DNA of 64,000 nucleotides from Caenorhabditis remanei. Its lineage: Eukaryota; Nematoda; Chromadorea; Rhabditida; Rhabditidae. Location of the stretch: the NCBI RefSeq assembly GCF_010183535.1, contig NC_071332.1, positions 4,588,001 through 4,652,000 of the forward strand, in the 5' to 3' direction. The translations under genes were made by a program, and so were the position numbers. Shown here in pieces: positions 36,301-47,079 of the stretch (positions are counted from its first letter, which is position 1; every line of letters starts with the position of its first letter). The notes beneath the pieces are model-generated. The model worked only from the letters and a program-made list of their open reading frames with translations, was not told where the DNA came from and did no database searches.

Positions 36301-36647
36301 ATATGTCCACATGAATCAAGTCCATTGCTTTAAAGTATGTACATTTTTGTGAAGAGATGATGCACAATTGTCCCGAAATTCAGTTTTATACATGTTTAAC
36401 GTCTTTATTTTTATGAGAATTCTGATTCTGGTTCCAGATGAGGTCCGGGTCGCCACCGCCACCTTCTGGATGCCTCGCCAGATTCCATCCAGAAGCCGTC
36501 GACAAATTCTCAATTGTAGCATTCCCTCTGGCTTTTACCATGTTTAATGTGAGTTTTGCAACAATCAAAAAACTGAAATTTCTGGAATTCCAGCTCGTCT
36601 ACTGGTGGTACTATCTCTCTCAGACTTTTGATCAAAACTATCAGTGA
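30346..36647 (+). CDS. Cys-loop ligand-gated ion channel subunit, anion-selective ACC/LGC type, 491 aa
   Basis: Eleven exons: 30346-30408, 30548-30685, 32152-32261, 32322-32445, 33310-33781, 33829-33931, 34020-34190, 35414-35501, 35614-35655, 36438-36548, 36594-36647; all phases agree. A Leu-rich signal peptide is followed by the ligand-binding domain with the Cys loop (CNLDLRQFPFDVQTC, 13 residues between cysteines). M1 is IIQAYVPTYLTIIVSWVSF. M2 begins with PARTTVGISSLLALTFQFGN; the Pro-Ala pair before it is the usual mark of chloride selectivity. M3 is MLGCISFVFGTMVELAFVCY. A long Asn/Arg-rich loop leads to M4 (FSIVAFPLAFTMFNLVYWWY). The NLPRVSYVKA segment resembles nematode acetylcholine- or amine-gated chloride channels; the ligand cannot be read from sequence. 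A TTTTTTTCAG acceptor at 30307 is a likely spliced-leader site. Failing to splice at 35655 would give a product without M4. Confidence 0.95.
30739..30862. mobile_element. Small MITE, 'cttacaaccgcgctctaccg' family, in a channel-gene intron
   Basis: 'ggcgcagttcttacaactgc' on the left pairs with 'gagcgcggttgtaagaagcg' on the right, 54 bases after the second exon. Same family as 6667-6800 and 44376-44510. Confidence 0.75.
32925..33175. mobile_element. Partial 'GGGCCGG' palindromic MITE in a channel-gene intron
   Basis: Contains 'gcccggcccgtggcacatta', 'acgatccgacatccgaccc', 'tcggcgagatctacaatttg' and a distal 'gtttgcaag', matching one arm and the centre of the complete copy at 37503-37872. Confidence 0.7.
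34262..35355. mobile_element. 'AAGGTCATGGAGTCAG' MITE interrupted by a foldback element
   Basis: Left arm 34262-34360 and right arm 35262-35355 are inverted copies of each other and match the uninterrupted element at 8181-8537. Shared blocks are 'gagttatgggacgtgac' and 'cataactccaaactgattcc'. The intervening DNA is mainly the 'GACGTCCC' foldback element 34521-35190. Confidence 0.8.
34521..35190. mobile_element. Foldback element built of inverted 'GACGTCCC' tandem repeats
   Basis: Perfect 30-bp terminal inverted repeats begin cggctctattccagtttaga and end with the complement. Between them, the left half holds about a dozen units of type 'acatttagacgtcccaaaa' and the right half the same units inverted ('ttttgggacgtctaaatg'). 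The hexamer GAGAAT directly flanks both ends, a probable target-site duplication. A truncated relative lies at 58221-58590. Confidence 0.85.
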
Positions 36648-36664
36648 TCCAGGGTCTATTTTCC

Positions 36665-36796
36665 AATAAATTGAAATGCGGGTATCTGTCTCAACTTCTC
36701 CGATGATTCGCAGTTTCTTCACAGGGTCGCACCGATGTATCTCATTTTGTAGAATTCATGTTTTATATTTGAAATAAAATATATACAATAAATAAA
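36665..36796 (+). terminator. Polyadenylation signals after the channel gene
   Basis: AATAAA at 36665-36670, about 36773-36778 and in 'caataaataaaataac' near 36790. The last lies only ~30 bases from the stop codon of the convergent GPCR gene, so the two 3' ends interlock. Confidence 0.6.
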
Positions 36797-36824
36797 ATAA
36801 CAGGTCTTTGATTTAAAAAAGTTA

Positions 36825-39800
36825 TCACACACTTTTGATTGGTTTATATCCATTTGATGAGGTGGTCTTCACTTGCTTCATTCTCCCACGACTCGAGTTT
36901 GTTGCCAACTCCTCCATATTCCTGAAAAAAACGTAGATCATAGAAAAAAGAGACAAACCAATTATCTATAATCTACCTACCTGCATGAGACAACCGCGGC
37001 AATTACTTGCCGATACTTGACCGAGAATATTAGATAAATGAAGAAAGTAGACATGGAGTAAGTGACAAGTAGTAGGTTGGATATGTGATGGAGGACTCGA
37101 AATAGGGTAAACTGGAAAGAAATTTATTAAAGGCTAGTCACCCAGGACACCCACCTGAAACTGAGCGTATGTCTTGAAAATGAGATTTACAAACTTCAAA
37201 CTCGTGTTGAACATATGACAGGAGGCATATAATATTACCATGACTAACAACATTGTAGTGGTTTTCTTGTCTTTCTGTTGCTGAGTTGTCAACAATTTCC
37301 GTTCTTCGTTTGACTTTTTGAGCTGGGCAATTACTTGAATATTTGTGACGGATATCACGGCAAATGGGATTAAGGTGTCGAAGAATATGGAACGAATTCC
37401 GTAATAGAGAATAAAGTACCACTTGTTATTGGCGCTGTGGGAGAGACCCATGTTGACGATACCGGTGGAGAGGCTAGAATTGAGGGAGGATTTGTGAAAA
37501 AAGCATACTTGTCAACCGGGCCGAATCGGGCCGACACGGGCCGGCTCGTAACTCGCGTCAAAATGAATATTATGAGCTATACCAAAATGTAGATCTGGAC
37601 GAATTCTATGCCCGTGACCTACTACGGGCCGGATGGCTATTCGTTAATGTGCCGCGGGCCGGCTAGAATGGCTTTTTTGGCCATTTTCGCGTTTTTTGGC
37701 ACTTTTGCCGGCCCGCGGCACATTAACGAATAGCCATCCGGCCCGTAGTAGGTCACGGGCATAGAACTCGTCGAGATCTACATTTTGGTATATTTTTCAG
37801 CTCATAATATTCATTTTGACGCGAGTTACGCGCCGGCCCGTATCGGCCCGTTTCGGCCCGGTTGACAAGTATGAAAAAAAGTGTTTTCAGATAATGAGCC
37901 CTGTTGGTTCAAAGCTGTCAGCTACAAATTTGGAATAGTTGATAAAATAGAAATAGAATTTGCCAGAATGGTAAAGTCCTGGGTATGATAGGAGCATGTT
38001 AAGAATTGAGTTGAGTATTGAAAAATTAATCGCGCTCCACTAGACCAATTCAAACTTGTAATTTTTTTTTGAATTCGCTGATCATTGTGGAAAAATGCGA
38101 TCTAATCGACCTTTTTTGAGCTGATTTATCATGAAATTTCTCAATTTTTACCAGCCATCGATTTGCAACAGTTGAAAAAATTTAGACCCATAAAAAGTTT
38201 TAATATTACGGTAATCGCAACGAGTCGTCCTTAAAGCACAGGTAAAAAAAAGGTCTCCCTCGTCGGTCTAATTAAATTTTCACACTTTTGTTTTTTCCCT
38301 GACATGACCAAAATCCTAAAACCAGGCTCTAGATTTTTAGGATTCCACTGTAAAATAAAAATATTCGATTTCGAAAGTACAAATAATTGAGAAAGCCAAT
38401 TAAATGTATTAAGATAAATTATCGTGTTCTTCCCCTAATGAGCAGTACAATTTCAGCGCTAGACTTTTTCACAATAAGCTGACGTCAACTCAAAACTTGT
38501 TCTTAGAATACTTATTAGGTTCCGATCGACCCGAAAACAGCTAGTGAGCGAAATTAGGAAAAAGCTACTGGCATTTGAAATCGTTAGTTTTTGAGACAGA
38601 GACAAACACAACCGTTGGAATCAACAAATTTTAAAATCTCTGGAAAATCGAATTGTATATTTTCTATGACTCATTTTTACTTCCTAGCTTCTTTTTCAAT
38701 TTAACATCTGACCCAAGCCGTCAAAATGTTGCACAAAGTGTTCATTCCAAATTCATGGCAGTTTTGACTTTCAAAAAACTTTCAAAAAGCACTCAAAAAT
38801 CGTTCTCTCAACTTCTTGTTCTTTGCTCCCCAACTCCCCAACAAAACTTAAAAACAAAAACAAAAAACCATGACCAAATTATCAAAACACTCTCATCCCA
38901 GAACCAAAACATAACTAGAGTCTCCCTGTGTACGCTCCCTCGATTAGCCCACTTACTCCGCCGTGAATTCCAAGAATCTCGGAGCATTGAACATTACAGC
39001 TATCACAACGATATAGATCATCGCTCGAATCGTATTCCTCAACGTGCACCAAACTTGTACTTGAAGTGGTCGACAAACGGCAAACCACCTCTCCACAGCG
39101 ATCAACACGATTATGTACTGACTCGTCATCTTCGCCGTACACCCAATCGGATAGACGTAAACAATACAAAATGCGCTCAGAATAGTGTGAAAAGAGCCAA
39201 TTTTCTGGTAGCCAGGACTGAAAAATAGAGGCTATTTTTGGTGGGGGAGGTGGTTTTTTTTAAGTTTTTGAGGCAACTTACAGGAATGGGAGTTTATAAA
39301 GGGAGAATGTGGGAAGAGCGGTCAGCAGAACAATAAGATCAATTATGGATAGACTGAGGAGGAGGAAGCCGACCTGGAAATAATTACTTACTTAGTCTTG
39401 GTTGCGAAACCTCTTGGATCGGTTTTCCATGAGTTTCAGCTTAAAAACCGCAATATTTCTTACTGAAAACCCGTTAATTAGATTGTTGATTAAGGTTCCA
39501 AACATTTTAAAAATATAACGTTTAGATAAAAAATTGGAGATTCTGTTTCAATTCTACAGTTTTCTATATGGCATCTCGGGTTTGAAACGTCCCGGAATGA
39601 GATTTTGTGGTTGCGGGAGGGACATCTCGGAACCGATAGTTGTAAAACTAGGACGTTTAAAAACCTATTAATTAGATAATTGAAAAAAAATTTAGCACTG
39701 TATCAGGTATTCAAGGGTAATATCTAATTTACAGTTACTTTGTCATGTTTAGTTATGGATTGTCTTTGTTTCAGAAAGTCTCGTTCCAAAACGTCCTGTA

Positions 39801-40739
39801 TTTTTAGAGACAGGGACATTTCGAAACCAGACGTTTTGAAACCGATCAGAATTTGAATTGCTGATTTTTCAAGCGTTTTCACGGGATATGTGGGTGAGTA
39901 CTGAAATCGAATTCGCTCCACTAGACATTGGCGGCAATTTCAAATTTCAATTTTTTCAATTCGACCTTTTACTGTGGCATTTTGATACGCAGCTTAATCG
40001 ACCACGGTTTTTTGAATTTCGCGCTAAAATTTTAGCTGATCTCTGCGGAGCGCGTTCATTTTCATACTCACCCCAGACCCTGTAAAATGAAACAACTCTC
40101 ATTCTACGCGGATTCGAAAAATCACGGTTTCAAACCGTCTTGGTTGCCAAATGTCTCTTTTTCAACTTTAAATAAAAACTCACCGTACTCTTCTTCATAT
40201 GCTTCCGGCTATACACAAATATCGACACCGTATTCCCAAAAATTCCCACCAATATTATCGGGAGCATTATTATCGCAAAAATTTCATTTATTGAAAAACC
40301 ATGAGGGTTCGATAGAGTTGAAACCGTGGTGTTGGGTAGCATATATTCCTGAAATAACGTGGAATTGTGAAAAGGGGAAGTATTACATTTATCTCTGAAA
40401 AAAATGTATTTGCCTTACATCGGATGCTGATGAATTCAATGGTAACGAGGTGATATTCAACATTTCCTCCGGAAATTCGAATAAAAAAGCTTAGCTCTTA
40501 GTGAAACTGGTGACTTTTTATGCATTAAAAGAGTAAAAGTGGGTTGAAACTTTGAAACTTCAAGAGAAAATAATTACATCTCTAAAGATAGCAGTCATTT
40601 CGTTTTTTTTGTTTCATCTCTTTTTTTTTCTAAATTGAACTTAACTCACCAACTCAAAATGAGTTCTGCCATAGTGGTCGATTACTGGTGGCATTGTTGT
40701 AATGATAGTCTTTGAAATACTACGGGAAGAGACTCTCAT
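36825..40739 (-). CDS. FMRFamide-receptor-like class A GPCR (frpr type), copy 1
   Basis: Exons in translation order: 40739-40650 (probable), 40463-40419, 40348-40184, 39373-39282, 39217-38957, 37473-37155, 37111-36981, 36921-36825. The last seven give 369 aa with agreeing phases. TM1 is IIMLPIILVGIFGNTVSIFV, TM2 LLLSLSIIDLIVLLTALP; TM3 ends in AVERWFAVCRPLQVQ (ERW for DRY); TM4 ends in FNAPRFLEF, a hallmark of nematode FMRFamide-like receptors. TM5 is IFFDTLIPFAVISV and TM6 TTTMLLVMVILYASCHMF. TM7 (LLVTYSMSTFFIYLIF) lacks a canonical NPxxY. The first exon follows a strong TTATTTTTCCAG acceptor at 40779 and a two-codon upstream ORF; joining it needs a weak CCGGAG acceptor, otherwise translation may start at 40463. 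A neuropeptide ligand is likely but unproven. Confidence 0.9.
37503..37872. mobile_element. Complete 'GGGCCGG' palindromic MITE in a GPCR intron
   Basis: An almost perfect ~370-bp palindrome. Its ends read catacttgtcaaccgggccg and the complement; inner arms share 'cctactacgggccggatggc' and 'gccatccggcccgtagtagg'; the centre is 'ccattttcgcgttttttggc'. It is GC-rich against an AT-rich background. Other copies: 3412-3722, 32925-33175, 43012-43365 and a deleted one at 61675-61790. Confidence 0.9.
39885..40085. mobile_element. Inverted-repeat element, 'gcgctccactaga' family
   Basis: Left end 'gggtgagtactgaaatcgaa' and 'gctccactagac' pair with right 'ctgcggagcgcgttcatttt' and 'catactcaccccagacc'. 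A close relative sits in an SRW intron at 48296-48455. Confidence 0.65.
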
Positions 40740-41087
40740 CCTTCCATTTTATTATTAGCTCATGTTTTTAGACGCCTGGAAAAATAAACAGAAATGAGCT
40801 AAAATTATCGGAGAAGAGGGAATTTTTTCATTTTTCCAGGAAGGAAAGACGGAGCAAAAAGAAGAAAATGGATTTATGGAAATGAGGAAGCGAAGAAAAA
40901 CTTTATAGCTTTTATGATGGCATCTTCTTGGCTAACGAGATGAAAATTGGCGTCGTCTGAGAAGAGAGCGTAAATGAATTTAGAGGAGAAGCAGGGGGCA
41001 GAAAAGAAACATTCACACTTTATTTATTTATTCGTCGACAGACACAAAAACAACAAAAAGAACCCCTCCTCCTCAATGCATTAAATA

Positions 41088-44000
41088 TTAGACTGGCACC
41101 ACTGGATTATTCGATGAGTTTCGTCTCGAATTTCCCGTGAACATCGATTTGACAGTGTTGCGATACTTTTCCGAGAATATCAAGTAGTCGGCGAAGGAGA
41201 ACAAAGGATGACAGCACATGAAGAAGTTGGAAATTTCTTTGCGGAGAATGGAGATCTAGAAGGACAAGTTTCATTATGAAAAGTTCTAAGAAAAAGGCGA
41301 AAAGTTGCTTTGGATGGTCCCGAGGGAGTTTAGAATAAGATAGAACAAAAAAAGTCAACCGCAACCCATTCATAACAAGAATAAGTGGGTTCTGAGAACA
41401 CACACGATGCGTGGGGGAACTTCGAAAGTAGTGAATGAAAAAAGTTGACGATGGACTAAAAATTTGAGTTCAAAATAGAAACCTTAAAGGCGTATTGTGG
41501 TCAGTTTTATATCATAATGTATGCGTTTCGATGAGCTCATTTTCATACTTCAAGAATTTTTTAATTCGGTGCACAACCCGTTGAACGCTAGAAATTCGAC
41601 TTCGGCCACGTTGAGTTTTTAAATTTTGACGGTATTTTGATCATTTTTGTTGTATTCTTCAATAAATTCGATAGAATACGAGAAATATTGATAGAAAAAC
41701 ACTAAAAACTATCGAAAATAACGCCAGAAATAGCAGAATACTGAAAATACACTTTACCGAAATGAAATTTCTAGAACTTTCTCACTGACCAAACTTTCCG
41801 GAGCTCGTTTTCGGCGGGTTGTGCACCGAAATAAAAATTCTTGAAGTATGGAAATGAACTCGCCGAAAATTATGATACGAAAGTATCATACTGACCACAA
41901 TACGGCATAAATGTAAAATCTGAATATCAGTTTCTGCTATAAATTAGGAGAAAAACTAATTCAAGTTAGCAGATTTCATATCTGAAATCAAAATTAACTA
42001 ACTGTTGACAAAAACTGAGTACTGGTCATAAATCGATATGCTGATTCTGATTATCGTTACTCAATTCAATTTTCTTATCAATTGACTTAATTTTCTTATC
42101 AGTTCAAGTAGGAATTAACCATAAAAGTGTGTACGCGAAAAACGATACTTGTCAATTTTTGATCAGATCTTATCAAAATGTGAAATTCATCAGTTTAAAC
42201 TGCTTAAAAATGATCAGATTCAAAAAAATACGGTCATTGTTTTCAATGTTTTCCCGGCTTCCGTGTTCTGAATTTCTAATTTTGAAATTAACTAAAAATA
42301 CATCTCAACAATAAAAGACAGCATTAGAAATTACTAGAATTATTCATGAGCTCATTTCGACATTTCTTCGTTTTCCCTTTTTATTAGTAGCAATCTGGTT
42401 TTTGACTTTTTAAATCACCCTCTTATAGATGATTTCTTAAAGTTTTAGTAGCAAAACTCACATCTTTATGTAAACCATTCACCAATGGCTTATCAAAATA
42501 TTCAATGATCATACTTGGAGAATGAGTAAGCACATAAGCGAGTAGGACAGCAAGCAGCATTATAGAGGTTTTACGATCTTTAACAGTCTGTAATTTTCTG
42601 TTTTCAGATAAATTTTTTCATTACGAACAGTACCTGAGTGGTCATTTTCATCCTTCCGTATTCCGCCCATTTTAGAAGAGCAATTATAGAGAGATTGATC
42701 ATGAGAAGCACAAAAAATATAATGAATGCATTGAAAATATTATCGTCGAAGAAATTGATAGCTTGTAAAATTGGGTTTTCTTTATATGTGTTGTTTTCAC
42801 TTGGCCAGTTATTGTGAGGGCTGAAAGAAGGGTTTTTGGCTAGATTTCCAAGATGGTGGCTCACTTCATCTTTCTTTCCAAAAATCTTGGGATTGATAGA
42901 AAAACCGAGAAAAAGAAGGAGAAAATTAGAAGCCGTTTCGTTCGCTTCATGGTGCATATTATCTTTACCTGAAAGTCAGAAAGTTGTTTTTGAATTTCTA
43001 GAACATTTACAAACTTGCAAACCGGGCCGAAAGGGGCCGACACGCTTCAAACTGAGTTAATGAACTGAAAAATATACCAAAATGTAGATCTTGGCGAGTT
43101 CTATGCCACTGAGCTACCACGGGACTCGTGAAGGATCCTTTTTTTGCCGCGGGCCGGGAAAAAGGGCTAAAAAACGCGAAAGTTGCCAGAAAACCATTCT
43201 AGCTCGGCCCGCGGCAATAACTACTTTCCACCCGACCCGTGGTAGATCAGTGACATTGAACTCCCCGAGATCTACATTTTGGTATATTTTCAGCCCATAA
43301 CATTGCGTTTTAAGCAAGCTACGCGCCGGCACGTGTCGGCCCGTTTCGGCCCGTTTTGCATGTTCTGAATATTTACCTTTGCCGGTAGAAAAACTGAGAC
43401 CCATTGTTGAATCGAGATCATGATTGAGATGCAGACACACATATATTTGGTAACATGGGTTAGTGGGTATATGTATAGTTCACTGTAGGCTTTGAATTTT
43501 GGGTATTTGTCGATCCGCTCGCAATTTAGTGTTGGAATGTAGGAGAGGGAAAACGCTTGCATAGAAGATAGCAAGAATAGAAACTCGAATATGGAGAGGA
43601 ATGCAAGCAGGTAGCCTACCTAAACATATTGATATGCAAATACTGTAAAAACTGTATTATAACGGTATGTCCAAAATCTTTAACTGCCTCCCAGAGAAAT
43701 TTTGTGGTTTCAGAAACTAATTAAAGTTAAACGGAAAAAGGTTTTTTGGAAGTTTAATTTGCCGGTCTAGAAGTTAGTAATCACGCTGCTTCTAATCAGA
43801 ACCAAGAAAAAGCTCCCTGATAATCATATTCATGAATTCTGAGTATTGATAGGGTGACTTTATAATACAGTTCTTACGGTATCAGGAAAGCTCCGATGTG
43901 TTAACTTACCGTAGTCTTCAACTGATACGGTCTTGTATATACAAAGACGGAAATTCCGGTAAGAGCAAGTCCAACGACGAATAATGGGAAGGAAGCAATA

Positions 44001-45158
44001 GCGAGAAGTTTTTGAGAATTGAGGCACTGAATCATTTCCTGAACATTGATCATGTTAGTATCCGGTAAAAGGGGGTGTCATTGGATAAAGATCAAGTTAA
44101 TTTGCAAGAAGTGATGTCAAGATGGATGTTTTGAAGGAAAGTTAAATGTTTTGAAAGTTTTTTTTTCAGAAATCGTTATATCCAGTTAGATAGTTTTTAA
44201 GTACTGAAAGAAGATGTTCCAAAAGCGAATTCACATAACAGTTGGTTCATTTATCCTAAACTTTATTATTTTGAACAATATGAAGGTGCTCAAAAACAGG
44301 GAAAATTTTGTTCAGGATCGGAATGTGCCCGAATTTGGGCTGGGATTGAATGGCATGTCAGATAATTATTGTATTAGGTCGGCACAGTTCTTACTACTGC
44401 GCTCCACCGAAATCCCCCCTTCAGAATTGTACCATTTTTTCTGAGTCTCTCAATTTCACACACAATTTTCTTCGGTTTCGGTAGAGCGCGGTGTAAGAAG
44501 CGTCCCTTGCTAATAGCTCAAATCCAGTTCTCTATGATCGTTCATAAAGGCATAGAACGTTCAGATACTGTTCCACTCACAGTTTTCATGGGAAATCACC
44601 TGAATTGGATAACAAGTGTTTCATATTTAAACTTTTATAACAACGGGGTAATATGATTTTCTCAAGTGTCTCAAGCAAGTGGGAACCTAGTAAGTCTCAT
44701 GCACCCATAAAGCTTATCCAGCCTAAGTGGGCTTACTCTAAATTCACGTGATGTCAATACTGGACTAACTAAGCAACTTGAGTAGTCTGTTAGATGAGAA
44801 TATATACAATGCACTTTAATTTTGTTTAAAAATCAAAATTCGCGGTACATTTTAAGCTCCTAAATGCTCTACTTTCACAGACAAATCAATGTCAACATTT
44901 TTCAAAAGTTAAAAAATCTGATAAAACTAAATACTAGGCAACACTAAACAAAGAACAAACCTCTGCCTCCGTTTCTGCCTCACTTGAAAGTTCTGCAATA
45001 TCAACCTGCCGGTGTCGTAACTGAAGGGCGGTCTGAAATCAATGTTTCATTTCCAAAAGTTTAATTAAATCACGAGTCCTCACAATATTTTGGTTCCACA
45101 ACTCGTCTTCGAAATTTTCGTGAATAAGAGTGTCATAGAAAGACATTTTATAAGACAT
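41088..45158 (-). CDS. FMRFamide-receptor-like class A GPCR, copy 2 (367 aa)
   Basis: Exons in translation order: 45158-45084, 45032-44961, 44038-43910, 43619-43377, 42968-42865, 42820-42634, 42587-42462, 41255-41088; all phases agree. TM1 is LLAIASFPLFVVGLALTGIS and TM2 VGYLLAFLSIFEFLFLLSS (Glu-Phe where most have an Asp). TM3 carries KYMCVCISIMISIQQWVSVF, so the DRY position is QQW. TM4 ends in FLSIPRFLE, the same PRFLE signature as copy 1. TM5 (FNAFIIFFVLLMINLSIIAL), TM6 (TSIMLLAVLLAYVLTHSPS) and TM7 (FMCCHPLFSFADYLIF) follow. The N-terminal exons are acidic and hydrophilic. Its stop lies about 350 bases upstream of the copy 1 start in the same orientation, which suggests a tandem duplicate or a loose operon. 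TTTATT (minus AATAAA) at 41019-41032 would end it. Loss of the normal G-protein motifs makes it divergent, not obviously broken. Confidence 0.9.
41489..41907. mobile_element. Inverted-repeat element in the copy 2 GPCR intron
   Basis: 'cgtattgtggtcagttttat' pairs with 'atactgaccacaatacggc'. Inner arms share 'tcatacttcaagaatttttt' / 'aattcttgaagtatgg' and 'cggtgcacaacccg' / 'cgggttgtgcaccg'. Confidence 0.85.
43012..43365. mobile_element. 'GGGCCGG' palindromic MITE filling a GPCR intron
   Basis: 'acttgcaaaccgggccgaaa' on the left pairs with 'ttcggcccgttttgcatg' on the right, with central 'gccgcgggccggg' and 'cggcccgcggc'. The intron 42969-43376 is essentially this element, so the insertion may have created most of the intron length. 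Confidence 0.85.
44376..44510. mobile_element. Small MITE, 'cttacaaccgcgctctaccg' family, in a GPCR intron
   Basis: 'ggcacagttcttactactgc' pairs with 'gagcgcggtgtaagaagcg'. Inner motif 'ctgagtctctcaatttcaca' matches the copy at 30739-30862. Confidence 0.75.
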
Positions 45159-46337
45159 TTTGGGCACACTGACTAAAAAGATGCTTCCTTTCTTGCAAGG
45201 ATTAATTAAGTGGAGGCACTCGGGTTCGTCGTCAGCTGAATGAAGAAGAACCGAAGACTGAAAAACAAGAATGTTTCGCTGTCCGGAAATTTGGAAAAGA
45301 CACGTGACCGAGAAGAGGGACGAATTTTTTGGTTAGAGGGTTTCACTCTTGTGAATATTTATGACGGATTAAGCTGGAAAGGAAAACCTCCTAGTGAATG
45401 TTTTTTATTTGTTGCTTCCTCCGGATTGAGGCAATCAGAGGGGAGAAGACGTCAGAGATATGTATGTACACTATAGTGTTTTTGTGGGATGGGCGGTACA
45501 ATGTAAAAAAAAATGTATTTTCTGACTGATAGTGAACACATTTCATTTCTTGATGCTTGGATACAAATTGGAACGGCATGACTCTCATGAATATTTCATA
45601 AACCACGAAGAGAATAAGAAGAGAATTTCAATTAACCTTGATTGAATAGATAAGTGAGGAGAGCAACGGGAAGTCATACATTCTCGATGAATTAAAAATC
45701 TGTTGAGGAGAAGAAGCATAGATCACGCGCCCACACATTTTTGGCTCGATATAGTTGAATCATTTCCAATATTGAGTTTTCAATTATCTTTTTATGCTAT
45801 GACGATCTAGTTATGTATATGAAGAGCAGAGTTGCGCGGAAGCGATTTTTTCTAAAAGTCGGAAGTCGGAAGTAAAATTTTCAAAACGGAAGACGGAAGC
45901 TGGAAGTCGGAAGTGAAATTTTGAAAACGGAAGTAGGAAGTCGGAAGCCGGAAGTAAAATTTTCAAAACGGAAGTTGGAAGCCGGAAGTCGGAAGTGAAA
46001 AACAGCCCGGAAGTCCGAAGTCGGAAGTCGGATCGTTGTGCGACGAAGCGCGTTCCCGCGACCTTACGCCTCGCACTGTTCTGAGTTAGTACTGAAATAT
46101 TTATCAAGTGTTGGCTAATTTTGTGGTCGTTATTTCAGAAAGTTGATGGCTCGCGCTATATGAAAGATTTTATGGAATAATTTTCATGGACAACACGTCA
46201 TATATATTTTTTTTAAGACAACGTTGCAATATATTACCGTGACCTCTGAAAACTTGAACTTTTCATTTTCTTCAAATTCCCTCCAGTTTCAATCAGTGTT
46301 CAGTTTGAAAACAATCACTGCAGTTTTCATCTTCACA
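45159..46337. other. Divergent intergenic region with a minisatellite
   Basis: No gene was supported between the GPCR (minus) and the secreted protein gene (plus). It contains the 'ggaagtcggaagt' minisatellite (45857-46032). A possible spliced-leader acceptor for the GPCR ('catctttttag' on the minus strand) lies just upstream of its ATG. Confidence 0.5.
45857..46032. repeat. Minisatellite of 'cggaagtcggaagtgaaatt' units
   Basis: Units of roughly 45-50 bases combine two or three 'ggaagtcggaag' blocks with an 'aaattttcaaaa' spacer, repeated about four times with variation. Read on the minus strand it is an open but low-complexity frame, not treated as coding. Confidence 0.85.
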
Positions 46338-47079
46338 ATGAAACTACTTGTGGTCTCTATCCTTGTCATTCTCTGTGGTAAGCAATTGGATCGTCTTGTA
46401 AATTTATTGAATAAAGTTTTCAGCAACCCACGTGGTTTGTCTAACCATCGAGGAACAAAATAAACTTCTTGCGGAGTTGAACAAAGATCGTCAAGAAATA
46501 GCAAAAAAGACTGGGATCAAATTTGAAATTGTGGTAAGTTTCAGTATTCAGAATAAAACGCAAATCCTTCAATCCATATATTTTCAGACCTATGATGCTA
46601 AACACGAAGACGGAATTCGTACATTTTCTCCCCCTTGCAGTTATCTTGACTACCGGGGCGGTTTGATTATTCTGAGAGCAACCGAAGTCACCTATAAACT
46701 ACTTTCACATATCGATTGGAATAAACAAGAGCTTGGCCTCTTCCGTCCATTTACCACTGAAATTGGATGCATCAAGGATTTCGCGTGTTCTAAAATTACA
46801 AAAGACTTTAACGGAACACATGTTCAATTCAACGGGGCATGGAAGGTTGCACCAGAGCTTATGGAGGATGGTGTGGAATCAGATAGAATGATTGCTACCG
46901 GCTGGTCATGACCAGACAAGTATGGAAAACTTATCGGAGTTGGTGACCCATATCAAGTAACCAATGAGGTTTTCACTACTAGTGCACCAGAAGCATTTAC
47001 TGGAAATGAAGGAGCTACCAACTCGTCTGGGCATATCGTCAGTATCTTCTTGTATTTAACTATCGTATTTCATTTTTGA
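46338..47079 (+). pseudogene. Secreted, probably GPI-anchored protein gene with an in-frame TGA (possible divergent CAP/SCP-like)
   Basis: Exons 46338-46377, 46424-46533, 46588-47079. Signal peptide MKLLVVSILVILCATHVVC is followed by EEQNKLLAELNKDRQEIAKK and a Cys-containing domain (TEIGCIKDFACSKI) that resembles divergent nematode CAP/SCP-like secreted proteins; that family call is tentative. Codon 158 is TGA (46909-46911, context TCA TGA CCA), but the same frame stays open for 55 more codons and ends in NSSGHIVSIFLYLTIVFHF, the hydrophobic tail of a GPI-anchored protein. AATAAA lies 7 bases after that second stop, as expected for the true 3' end. The TGA is therefore a recent nonsense mutation, a sequencing error or a readthrough site. 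A related 3' end occurs at 49366-49432. Nothing is restored here; both stops are reported as seen. Confidence 0.65.

Noticed and set aside
46909..46911. Selenocysteine decoding of the in-frame TGA
   Set aside because: Caenorhabditis is known for essentially one selenoprotein (a thioredoxin reductase), and I saw no SECIS-like hairpin in the very short 3' UTR. Mutation or readthrough is more likely.
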